Positions 49,118 to 58,347 of a DNA stretch of 64,000 nt are shown here, piece by piece. Position 1 is the stretch's first letter. Each line of letters begins with the position of its first letter. The position numbers were made by a program, and so were the translations under genes. The notes under the pieces were generated by a model, which was given only the letters and a program-made list of their open reading frames with translations, was not told the DNA's origin and ran no database searches. The stretch is from Drosophila pseudoobscura (Eukaryota; Arthropoda; Insecta; Diptera; Drosophilidae), in assembly GCF_009870125.1 (NCBI RefSeq), contig NC_046681.1:4911001-4975000 (forward strand), in the 5' to 3' direction.

Positions 49118-49458
49118 TTTTAGTTTATTCTGTGCATTTATGCCATCACTATTGCCTACAGTATTCTCTACCTGCTAACCAGGGACGGCTGCCTGCTCTT
49201 CCTGACCTACTCCTGAAACTTGCCAAGCAGTAACCTTATTTCGTCCCTCCGTATCTAGCTCTTGGTTTCTGCGGGTTCAACGAACTCAGGGCCTGTATCT
49301 GTTAAAAGTTCCCTATTTTCAATAAACTCGACCTTTTCTAAATGTCCTAAATTTCTATCTCTATTTGATCTGTTTCTCAATTTGCGTCTCTGAGACTGCT
49401 GAGAAGCAGATAGCCTAAGAGGCATGATAAAATGTGTGTAAAATATAATTAAATAATA

Positions 49459-50110
49459 ACGAGGGGGAACATTGTGAGTTGCTGCGGAGACCGCAACTCT
49501 ACAGTTATACCCGATACTAAGTCAGTATGGCTCTCCTCCGGCAGACGCCACTTGTATTAAACGACACGACAAAGAGTGCGTGCGAGAGAGACAGAAAATC
49601 AATCTGAGCGTGACGTCGGGCGCTGCGTAGCCAGTGCAAATTGATTTGTTCCTTTTGGCTATAAAAATTATCTGATCTGATCCAGACTCAGCAATCTGAT
49701 AGATATGGTCATTCTCTATGATTCTGCGTTTTTAGTTTTCTCGAATCTGCAATATTGTGGATGCAACAGATGTTCGTCCTTTGTGGGGGCGGAAGGGGGT
49801 GGGCCGAAATTCTGAGATATACGTTTTATAGTGAGATCTAACAGAAGTGCGGATACCAAATTTGGTTACTCTAGCCTTAATAGTCTCTGAGATTTGTGGT
49901 TGCCCCAGATTTTCGTCCTTTGCGGGGGCGGAAGGGGGTGTGGCGAAATTTGGACACAAAACGGTCAAGGTCCGATATCACATACCAAATTTGGTTGCTC
50001 TAGCTCTTATAGGTTCTGAGATCCTTGAACTCATATTTTGCAATTGGCAAAACCGACCATGAAACCTGTGTGTTAGAGTGAGGCAGTGCGAAAAAGAGTG
50101 AAATTGTTTT
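49459..50110 (+). mobile_element. DINE-1-like element, left arm of a palindrome
   Basis: Head motif ACGAGGGGGAACATTGTGAG, hairpin GAGTTGC...GCAACTC, sub-terminal TTATACCCGATAC, and two GCGGAAGGGGGTG modules. It ends in AACCGACCATGAAACCTGTG without the usual 3' end motif. It is mirrored by 50250-50901. Confidence 0.8.
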
Positions 50111-50249
50111 CGTGATTCTGGCTATAATAATTATACGATCTGGTTCAGATTTTGCACTCTGTAAGATATAGTCATCTTCTACGATTCTGTGGCATCCACA
50201 TTTTTAAAGATACGATAAAACCAAAAACGCAGAATCAATAAAACAATTT

Positions 50250-50901
50250 CATTCTTTCTCGCTCTGTCTCTCTCTAACACACAGGTTTCATGGTCGGTTT
50301 TGCTAATTGCAAAATATGAGTTCAAGGATCTCAGAACCTATAAGAGCTAGAGCAAATAAATTTGATATCCACACTCCTGTGATATCGGACCTTGACCGTT
50401 TTGTGTCCAAATTTCGCCACACCCCCTTCCGCCCCCGCAAAGGACGAAAATCTGAGGCATCCACAAATCTCAGAGACTATTAAGGCTAGAGTAACCAAAT
50501 TTGGTATCCGCACTTCTGTTAGATCTCACTATAAAATGTATATCTCAGAATTTCGCCCCACCCCCTTCCGCCCCCACAAAGTACGAAAATCTGTTGAATC
50601 CACAATATTGCAGATTCGAGAAAACTAAAAACGCAGAATCATAGATAACGACCATATCTATTAGATTGCTGAATCTGGATCAGATCAGATAATTTTTATA
50701 GCCAAAAGGAACAAATCAATTTGCACTGACTACGCAGCGCCCGACGTCACGCTCAGACTGATTTTCTGTCTCTCTCGCACGCACTCCATGTCGTGTCGTT
50801 TAATATTAGCGGCTTCTGCCGGAGGAGAGCCATACTGACTTAGTATCGAGTATAACTGTAGAGTTGCGGTGTCCGCAGCAACTCACAACGGGGAACGCTC
50901 G
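50250..50901 (-). mobile_element. DINE-1-like element, right arm of a palindrome
   Basis: Reverse complement of the element at 49459, with about a dozen or more mismatches. The arms are symmetric about 50180: 49459 pairs with 50901 and 49732 with 50628. It ends in CCGCAGCAACTCACAACGGGGAACGCTCG. Confidence 0.8.
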
Positions 50902-51763
50902 TTCTTTTGTTGTTGTTGCCTATCCTTTGGCGACTGCCGATATCTTTTTCACAAAAAAAAATATTATTTAAATTAACATTTAACACTTAACATCACCACA
51001 TATTATTTTTGCAGATTTCTGCCTTCCCGATCTCTATAGTCTTTCCCTTCCGCAATCGGACTGTTTCCGACGACGGGCTCACTCGCTTTGTTGCGCTCTA
51101 GCTTGGCTTGCTCTCGAACTGCAAGATTTAGCTTTCTTTTTCCCCCAAAAACCACTCAACTGCCGTCGGAGTGTTTTTTGTTCTCGTATACTTGGGCATA
51201 TAAACTTTTTCTGCTGCTTCTGCGGCTCCTCGGGATCCCCTTTGGCGTCCCTTGGGCGATCGATAACCTCGACGCCTCGCCGTCTTTGCATCCTCGAAGC
51301 CGATCCGGGCCGGTCTTGGGAACGAACCGTTCTCTTTCGTAGATCAGACGCGTTTTTGTTTTGCGCTCCGCATATTTTCCCTTTGTTTTAAATAAACAAC
51401 CGGTGTTTTCATAAATAAACATCAAATACCTTCCTAATCCAACCCACTATCTGGAAATCTATTCTATTCCGCGAGTGCATGCCTCTTGATTTTTGTTTAA
51501 TTATTATTTATTGAATTTCAAATTTGTCGTCGTCGGCTTGTGTTTGTGTTGTTGCCGTGAGTACATTACATTGCATTAAAGATCTCGTCTCTCGTCTTGT
51601 GCTTTTGTTTTATCACTCTCGCTATCACCTCAACTTCAATAACTCTTCTTTCTCTCTATCTCTTTAAACTTTCTGAGCAATAGCGCTCTCTGCTTAGTAC
51701 CTCTCGCTGTTTTGGAAATTATCTTTTTTCGAAAATTTTCTTTACTAAATAAATAAATAATAA
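50902..51763. other. Unclassified DNA between DINE elements
   Basis: Pyrimidine-rich sequence with several short frames on both strands. None shows a known domain. It may be the LTR or leader of a retroelement (there is AATAAACAACC near 51390), but no partner was found. Confidence 0.4.
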
Positions 51764-52397
51764 ACGAGGTGGAACGTTGTGAGTTGCTGCGGACACCGCA
51801 ACTCTACGGTTATACCCGATACTTAGTCAGTATGGCTCTCCTCCGGCAGAAGCCACTAATATTAAACGACACGACAAAGAGTGCGTGCGAGAGAGACAGA
51901 AAATCAGTCTGAGCGTGACGTCGGGCGCTGCGTAGCCAGTGCAAATTGATTTGTTCCTTTTGGCTATAAAAATGATCTGATCTGATCCAGATTCAGCAAT
52001 CTAATAGATATGGTCGTTATCTATGATTCTGCGTTTTTAGTTTTCTCGTATCTTTAAAATTGTGGATGCCACAGATTTTCGCCCTTTGTGGGGGCGGAAG
52101 TGGGCGGGGCAAAGTTTTGAAATATTTTTGGAGCAGTGACATATTACAGAAGTCTGGATCCAAAACATCGTTGCTCTAGCTCTTATAGTCTTTGAGCATT
52201 AGGCGCTGAAGGGGACGGACAGACGGACAGACGGACGGACGGACAGACAGACAGGGCTCAATCGACTCGGCTATTGATGCTGATCAAGAATATATATACT
52301 TTATAGGGTCGGAAACGATTCCTTCTGGACGTTACACACATCCACTTTTACCACAAATCTAATATACCCCAATACTCATTTTGAGTATCGGGTATAA
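51764..52397 (+). mobile_element. DINE-1-like element, full length
   Basis: The best complete copy. Head ACGAGGTGGAACGTTGTGAG; hairpin GAGTTGC...GCAACTC; sub-terminal TTATACCCGATAC at 51810-51822; (GACGGACA)n core near 52215-52250; and at the far end GTATCGGGTATAA at 52385-52397, the exact inverted repeat of the sub-terminal motif. This is the structure known for DINE-1/INE-1, the non-autonomous relatives of Helentrons. It directly abuts the LINE ORF1. Confidence 0.85.
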
Positions 52398-52399
52398 AA

Positions 52400-53419
52400 A
52401 TGGAATACGCTGTGGCCTGCGCCAAAAAAACCAAAAAAAAAAAAAAGAAGCAGATCACCCACGATCAGCCGAATGTCCTCTGCTGTCTCTGCGACAGCGT
52501 AGTGCACGCAACATGCGCTGGATTTTCTGGCCTCGTGAGTGATGCTATAGCCAAACGTAATGGGTTGCATTACAGTTGCGAGGCATGCCGTGCGGTGGGC
52601 TTTAAGGATCCGACCGTTGGCTTTAAAAAGCAATACGATCGGCTCCTCGCCATTGAGTCTAAATTTGGCAGTCTGCAATTGCTGTATGAGTCCCCGAGGC
52701 GTAAAAAGGTCACTCCGCGGGGTCTGCAAGTGCCAACCGTCACTCAGCCGTGCGCCGCCGAAAAACTGACTCCGACCACTCCAAGTGTGCAGCAGTTGAT
52801 CTCGTTTGCCACTCCAAAGGCAACGAAAGCTGCTGGCGATGCAGATTCGGTAGCCGAATTCATCGCCTCGGAGAATGTGCAGCCAAGTACGTCTGCAGCG
52901 TCCGTGTCCGTGGTGTCCGCAAGTTCGCTAGTTGTCCCGTCCATCCCGATCCCACCAGTAAATAGACGTTCCGGACCTCCGAATATTGCCACCACAGGTA
53001 CTAGGCCTGTGGTGCCCAAACCACTGGTGGGAGTCCCACCAAAACGACAAGTTTTTGTCTCACGGCTGGCCCCTGACCTCACATCTAATGATGTAATTGC
53101 TTTCATTCAAAGCAAAATAAAAGCCGTGGGTTTAAACGTGGAGAAATTCAATTTCTCTTATGCCAGGGAGACAGCCTCGTTTAAGATAAGCATCTCCCCA
53201 ACTCAATTTGACGCCATTTGCTCCGCCAAATTTTGGCCGGAGCATTTGGTGGTGAAGGAGTTGAAGGCTAAGAAGAAGAATAGGCCCCCCTTCCAAATCT
53301 TTCCAGTGTGCCACCCTCAACCTCAACTTCCTCTTCCTCAACTTCCCGTCTTGCTTCCACCTTTCCAAAAAACTAACTTCTCTTTTAGTAACCTATCAGA
53401 ATGTAAGAGGCTTGCGTAG
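52400..53419 (+). CDS. LINE ORF1 protein with PHD-like zinc finger
   Basis: An open frame of 339 residues. Residues 28-60 give CCLCDSVVHATC ... YSCEAC, the second half of a PHD-type C4HC3 finger. The first Cys pair is lost or damaged where an A-rich run encodes repeated Lys (residues 9-17). A Ser/Pro/Val-rich linker follows. From about residue 213 an RRM-like region reads RQVFVSRLAPDLTSNDVIAF ... ETASFKISI. PHD-bearing ORF1 proteins are known in CR1-type elements, where they package element RNA. The start shown is only the first ATG after the DINE junction; the true 5' end is probably missing. Confidence 0.65.
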   Translation: MEYAVACAKKTKKKKKKQITHDQPNVLCCLCDSVVHATCAGFSGLVSDAIAKRNGLHYSCEACRAVGFKDPTVGFKKQYDRLLAIESKFGSLQLLYESPRRKKVTPRGLQVPTVTQPCAAEKLTPTTPSVQQLISFATPKATKAAGDADSVAEFIASENVQPSTSAASVSVVSASSLVVPSIPIPPVNRRSGPPNIATTGTRPVVPKPLVGVPPKRQVFVSRLAPDLTSNDVIAFIQSKIKAVGLNVEKFNFSYARETASFKISISPTQFDAICSAKFWPEHLVVKELKAKKKNRPPFQIFPVCHPQPQLPLPQLPVLLPPFQKTNFSFSNLSECKRLA

Positions 53420-55620
53420 TAAGCTCAGCATTCTTTTCCTGGATAGTGTTGCATTTGCTTCCCACGTTATTGTGTTTACTGAAACCTGGTTAAAGCCGGA
53501 CATTCTTAGTTCCGAGGTTTTGGCAGGTCGGTACACAACTTTTAGAAAGGACCGTTCGTCTCGACGTGCAGGAGGGGTTCTAATTGCAGTGGACTCTTAT
53601 TTCACGTCAGAACACTTCACAGTCCAAGTTCAACAGGAACTGGAATTTCTGTGTGTAAAACTGATTCTTCCCGCTTTCGCTATATTCATTACTTGCTCGT
53701 ATATCTCACCTTCTTCGGATATCTCAATTTATGAGCAGCACTTGTCCGCTTTAACCGCTGTTTCTTCCTCGCTATCTGATAAAGATCGTATGATAGTTCT
53801 TGGTGACTTCAACTTGCCAGGAACTGTTTGGTCTTCGGTAAACGAGTCGGCTTGCTTGACCTGTCCCTGTCCCAAGTCAATCATGTGAAAAATTCCTTGG
53901 GTCGATTGCTTGATCTATGCTTTGTATCGGATCCGACCATAGTGTTGTTAACCCGAGCCCTTCCGCTCACTATACCTGAAGACGCCTACCACCCTACTTT
54001 CGAGGTGTCGCTAGATATAGGACCAACTGTATTGGATCGGTCGAGTAGACTACCTGAACGTGTCCGCTGCTTTCGTAGGGCCGAGTTTGCGAAGCTTAAT
54101 AACCTAATTAGGGATTTTGATTGGTCCGCTTTGTACTTGTGCACTGATGTCACAAAAGGCACAAACATTTTTTACAATGCTCTTGGCACATTTTTTGATT
54201 CTTGTGTGCCGCTTTCTTGTCCGATTAGATCTGGAAAACCCCCTTGGTTTACCAAAGAGTTATCCAGCCTAAAAAACTTAAAATCAAGACTTTATAAAAA
54301 ATTTCAGGAAGTTGGTTTTCCTACTTCTCACTCTCGCTATGTAATAGCTCGGTTAAACTTGTCAGTTCTTAATGCACAATGCTATAAGAACTACCTATGT
54401 CGATGCAGGATACGTTTTTCTCAGGACCCTAAACAGTTTTACTGCTTCGTAAACAGTAAGCGTAGAATGTCCGCACACCCATCCTCGCTATCATTTTGTA
54501 ATACGTCGGCAAATAATGATCAGGCAATTGCCGATCTTTTTGGTAACTTACAGACGGATGTTATTTACACCGTCTTCAGTAAAGCATTCGACAACCATTC
54601 CCTTCTGGCACATAAACTTGACCTTTAAGTGTTTCCGCCCAACCTCCTGAGATGGATTTCTAGCTATCTTTGTTCCAGGTCTCAAAGAGTCCTCTTCAAA
54701 AACTTCCTCTCTTCACCAGTAAAGGTTTAATCGGGAGTACCACAGGGCAGCCATCTAGGCCCCTTACTCTTCACACTCTTTATTAATGACTTGCCTTCGG
54801 TATTAACATACTCTCGAGTACTTATGTATGCGGATGATGTTAAACTCTGTGTCCAGTATAAGGACATTTCATTTCATTCTCGCTTGCAATTCGATCTCAA
54901 TAACTTTCAGTCATGGTGCTGTGCAAAATTGTTACACCTTAATGCCTCGAAATGCAAAGTAATGACTTTTTATCGTTCTAGACCCTTGAGAGAATTACCC
55001 TGGTGAATGATCTTGGTGTCTTATTAGACTCAAAGTTAAAGTTTTCCGAACACATTTCTACCATGGTAAATAATGCCATTGGCGTGCTTGGGTTTATAAA
55101 GAGGTGGTCAAAAGAATTTGACGACCCCTATATAACAAAGACTCTCTATACTACGCTAGTTCGTCCGATTTTAGAATACGGCTCCTGTGTATGGTGCCCT
55201 CAGTACAAAGTACACCAGGATCGTATAGAATCAGTACAGAAAAACTTTTTAATCCTCGCTCTGCGGGGCCTTAACTGGGATGCGGGTGTAAGACTTCCAC
55301 CTTACTCTAGTAGACTACTATTAGTAAACCTCCCATCCTTAGTTAACCGTAGAAAAATGCTTGGTGTGATATTTATGCACAACTTGATCGGGGGTGACAT
55401 AGACAGCCCTGATCAGTTGAGCCGCATAAACTTCACGATTCCTATTAGACTGACTAGAAATTTTATACCGTTGTTCCTTCCACTTTGTAGATCGAATTAT
55501 TCCTTGCATGAACCGTTTAGGGTCTTATGCTCGTATTATAATTCCCTCTACCATATTATATCCACCACTAATTCTCTTCCTCTTATTAAATTATTAATCC
55601 TTACACACCTTTCTATTAAT
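53384..55620 (+). pseudogene. LINE ORF2 (endonuclease plus reverse transcriptase), broken
   Basis: Overlaps the end of ORF1 in another frame and begins with YQNVRGLRSK. APE-type endonuclease motifs follow: FTETWLKPD, RAGGVLIAV, YISPSSD, VLGDFNLPG. A frameshift near 53860 leads to LLDLCFVSDP and DAYHPTFEVS. The RT lacks its first blocks, then shows FSKAFD, GVPQGSHLGPLLFTLFIND and the catalytic YADD, with stops near 54626 and 54728 and further shifts near 55000. It cannot make a working enzyme. Confidence 0.8.
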
Positions 55621-55959
55621 TAGTAACTGTAGTGGTATTTGTATTTTGATTGCATGCTTAGTTTCTTAGTAAGTTTAGTACTAATTTTCCTCGAATGTTA
55701 GTCTAATAGCTATCTTTCTTGCATGTTCGCGTTTGGTTCGGCTACGCACCGCACGTCATGCGGCAGCGCCCCTCGGTCGGTTGGGCGGGAGGAGGGCTGC
55801 GTTTTGCCTGGGATCCGCGCGTAACAGCCTTCTGCTGGTTTCACACGGGCCACTTGACGGTGCAGTAACTGCATCGCCTCTTGAAAGATGCAGTCATTGC
55901 ATGTCAACGTCCACGAATACAGTATATTTACGGTATATTTCTAAAATGAGACGGTATGT

Positions 55960-56018
55960 TTCGGTATATTTCTGAGGGTCGGACGGTATATTTTATCGAT
56001 AAATCCGCGGTCACACTG
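55960..56018 (+). promoter_or_regulatory. Ku80 promoter: Ohler motif 6, DRE, Ohler motif 1
   Basis: TTCGGTATATTT at 55960-55971 matches Ohler motif 6 (KTYRGTATWTTT) exactly. Three or four weaker GGTATATT copies lie at 55921-55993. TATCGATA at 55994-56001 is the DRE core bound by DREF. CGGTCACACTG at 56008-56018 matches Ohler motif 1 (YGGTCACACTR). This trio marks housekeeping-type Drosophila promoters. It starts only about 40 bp after the LINE end. Confidence 0.75.
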
Positions 56019-56094
56019 CTCTATTGTGAAATTGCGCCTTCTATTTCGAAGAATTTTTCTAATATTTCAGATTTTACAAATATAAACCAAGATA

Positions 56095-58347
56095 ATGGCC
56101 ACTAACAAGGTACAAATTAGCTGGAACCCCGTTTTTTCTCATATTACATTGCATTTGTCTCCTAGGAATGTCTGGTTATTGTGCTGGATGTACGGACCTG
56201 CGCTGCCGAGGATTTTAAACTGAAGTCGGTGAAGTGTGTGGCCGAAATACTCAAGGATAAGATTGTGTGCAGCAGTAAGGACTATGTCTCTTTTGTACTG
56301 GTAGGCAGCGCTAAAAACACGGACGACTGCCAAAATGTGATATACTTCAAGGAGGGGTCTGTACAGCTATGCAGCTGGCAACTGTTGCTGGACTTATTTA
56401 CATTTGTAAATGAAACCGCCTGCGAGCAGGGCGAATGGCTGGACGGGATTAAGGTGGCCCTAGACATGCAGGAAAACGCCCTGGCGTAAGCTTGACTCCT
56501 TGCCTTTCTGCTTCCCAATAATCCATTCCTGATCTCTGATAGGCTGAAGCCCGCCAGACGTCGCATACTGCTTCTGTTTGACTTCAATTCAATGCCACAG
56601 AGCTATGAGAATTTCAATTCAATCACCGACGAGCTGCTGAACTCTGGCATCGAATTAATTGTAGGGTGAGAACTCATTAGTTGTCCTCTCGAAGTTTCGA
56701 CCGTATCAACTCCCTCTTTGTGATAGCTCCCACAACATTGCTTACATAGACAACATGGAGAGCGGAGAACCCCAGGCTATATTCAATTTCTCGCGAAAGT
56801 GCACTGCCGAGGAGCTGGAGAACCAGAAGTATGCCCTGAATCTCGTCCCTCGCTGCAATGCCACGCTCTGCAGCTTCAAGGAGACTCTGCAAACGGTCTT
56901 CAGGGTGACCAACAGACGACCGTGGACGTGGAACTCCACGTTGTGTATCGGCAGCAAGATCAGCATCAATGTGCAGGGCATGATTGCCATGAAGAATCAA
57001 ACGCCCGTCAAGCTGAATAGGGTCTGGGCCGTGTCCGATGAGGAAGTGTCGCGTGAGACGCACCATTTCATGAAGGGCGCCGAGGTGACGCCCCTGCCCG
57101 AAGACCTTATGACCGGCTACATGCTGGGCGGTACAGCCGTCCCTTATGATGATACGCTGCTCGAGCCGAAAGCGCCGCATCCGCCTGGTCTGCACTTCTT
57201 TGGATTCATCAAGCGGGACTCGGTGCCGGATGAGTACTTCTCTGGAGATTCGCTCTACGTGGTGGCCCACCAGAAGGGGAGTACAGTGTCGGCCAACAAA
57301 CTGGATGCCCTGGTGAGGGCGCTGGACAGCAGCAACCATGCGATGCTCTGCTGGAAGATCTACAGCCCGAAGTTGAACACTCCTAAAATGGTGATTCTGC
57401 TGCCGAAACTGCCGGATGACAGCCATCCGGCCATGCTCTACATGCTGGAGCTCTCCTACACGTCGCAGCACCATTTCTGGGACTTTCCTTCACTGCGCAC
57501 TACCAAGTCGGAGTGTAGCGAAGAGCAGCTGGAGGCCATCGACAGGCTGATCGACAGCACCGACCTTGAGTGCAGCCTCAGCAACACTCATCAGCCGCGC
57601 CAGTGGCGTCAGAATGATCTTCTGCCATTTGATAGCCTGCCAAGCATCTTTGAGCAGAATGTGATGGATGTGCTGGAGCGGAGGGTGATCAAGGAAGGAT
57701 CGCTACGTGATGATGATCAGCAGTTCAAGGAAATGCTGAAGGACAAGAACTTTGTCGACGTCTTCTGGAGTGTCCCCGAGGCGCTGGAAGAGAAATCCAA
57801 GCAAGCAGCGTCCACCGTGAAGAAGCTTTTCCCACTGAAGCACAGCAGGGCCTGGCTGGAGAAGCTCCAGGCCAAGGAGCAGGCGGAGAATGCTCTCCCC
57901 ATCAAGGACGAGCCCCAAGATAAGGAAATTCCCATGCCAGCGGACGGTGTGGGCTTGGTCGCATCCGCCCAAGACTACACGCGCATCCTGGCGAGTATCC
58001 GCTCCATCAGCAATGTCACCCGGAGGGATGCCCAGTTCCAGACGCTGGCCGCCCAAGTCCGTGTGGTTATCTTCACTCTTCTCGAGCGGAAGAAGCTCAA
58101 CCTGGAGCAGCTGGGCGAGCTCATTTCGCTGTACAGGCAGAGCTGTCTCGACTTCAATGCGTTCCTGGAGTACGATAAGTTTACGGAGGAGCTGAAGAAG
58201 ATCGTCGTGGCGAAGAGACTGCAGGAGTTCTGGACGGACATCATGGATGACAAGCAGCTTGGTCCCTTGGTGCTGGGCCAGCCCACACTAGACGATGAAC
58301 TAAACCTTAAGGCTTATTACACCATCGATTGGCAGGGAGTTCCATGA
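56095..58347 (+). CDS. Ku80: Ku80 (XRCC5 orthologue), DNA-end-binding protein
   Basis: Four coding exons: 56095-56109, 56166-56485, 56543-56665 and 56727-58347. All introns are GT-AG, 56-61 bp, and join to one frame of 692 residues, close to the fly protein length. Ku80 pairs with Ku70 as a ring around broken DNA ends in the nucleus, for end joining and telomere protection. The N-terminal vWA domain (residues about 6-220) opens ECLVIVLDVRTC; the DNA-encircling beta-barrel core covers about 235-480 (INVQGMIAMKNQTPVKLNRV, LHFFGFIKRDSVPDEYF). A helical C-terminal domain (about 550-670) corresponds to the Ku C-terminal region. No acidic EExxxDL-type tail for DNA-PKcs binding is seen, consistent with flies lacking DNA-PKcs. 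The first exon encodes only MATNK. Confidence 0.93.

Larger units (their letters stand above)
40077..49204. repeat. Direct-repeat composite block, copy B (9.13 kb)
   Basis: Second copy of the block at 27349-36417, same orientation, offset 12.73-12.79 kb. Here both edges continue in frame with neighbouring sequence: the retroelement-like frame on the left, and the Helentron N-terminus up to its ATG on the right. B therefore keeps the more original context. It has lost 31 bp in the hAT and part of the THAP remnant that copy A retains. Confidence 0.9.
43675..49425 (-). pseudogene. Helentron Rep-helicase-endonuclease gene remnant (copy B)
   Basis: Starts at an ATG (49425) with MPLRLSASQQSQRRKLRNR, a basic start typical of Helitron proteins. 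It continues through the 42-residue repeats, the LNPGGQEALLENN region (48061-47504) and LSAAETRWPELLVLL (47313-47131). The HUH motif HIH is at 45333-45325. The Rep C-terminal part with YVEYQKHRHKD and NPYACYSYIINYINKTQRG (45362-44695) is longer than in copy A by two segments. Helicase motifs I-IV are missing; motif V- and VI-like pieces lie at 44640-44440. The endonuclease-like domain (HNTESL, VSGNFNL, HIDWAFSN, YHSGIKV) ends at 43675. Frameshifts make it non-coding as it stands. Confidence 0.75.
43242..49458 (-). mobile_element. Helentron (Helitron-2 type), internally deleted, copy B with N-terminus
   Basis: The more complete of the two Helentron copies. It runs from the 3' terminal motif GACGAGGGGGAACGTTGTG at 43242 to the region just upstream of the ORF ATG at 49425, where a DINE-like element abuts it at 49459. 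It is interrupted by the nested hAT at 45409-47078. Removing that insert leaves about 4.5 kb, short for an autonomous Helentron because most of the helicase is deleted. Confidence 0.8.
52400..55919 (+). mobile_element. Non-LTR retrotransposon (jockey/CR1 group), copy 2
   Basis: Plus-strand element with ORF1, endonuclease, a shortened reverse transcriptase and the 3' UTR. The 3' UTR (55624-55919) matches the reverse complement of 22190-22485 and ends with the same GAATA. The 5' UTR is absent: the DINE at 51764-52397 meets ORF1 directly. An internal deletion joins the end of the endonuclease-linker region (DQAIADLF) to GNLQTDVIYT, removing the first RT blocks. Confidence 0.85.

Noticed and set aside
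56677..57474. 265-residue antisense frame over Ku80
   Set aside because: Mirror of the GC-rich Ku80 exon; its His/Arg-rich composition is typical of an antisense shadow.
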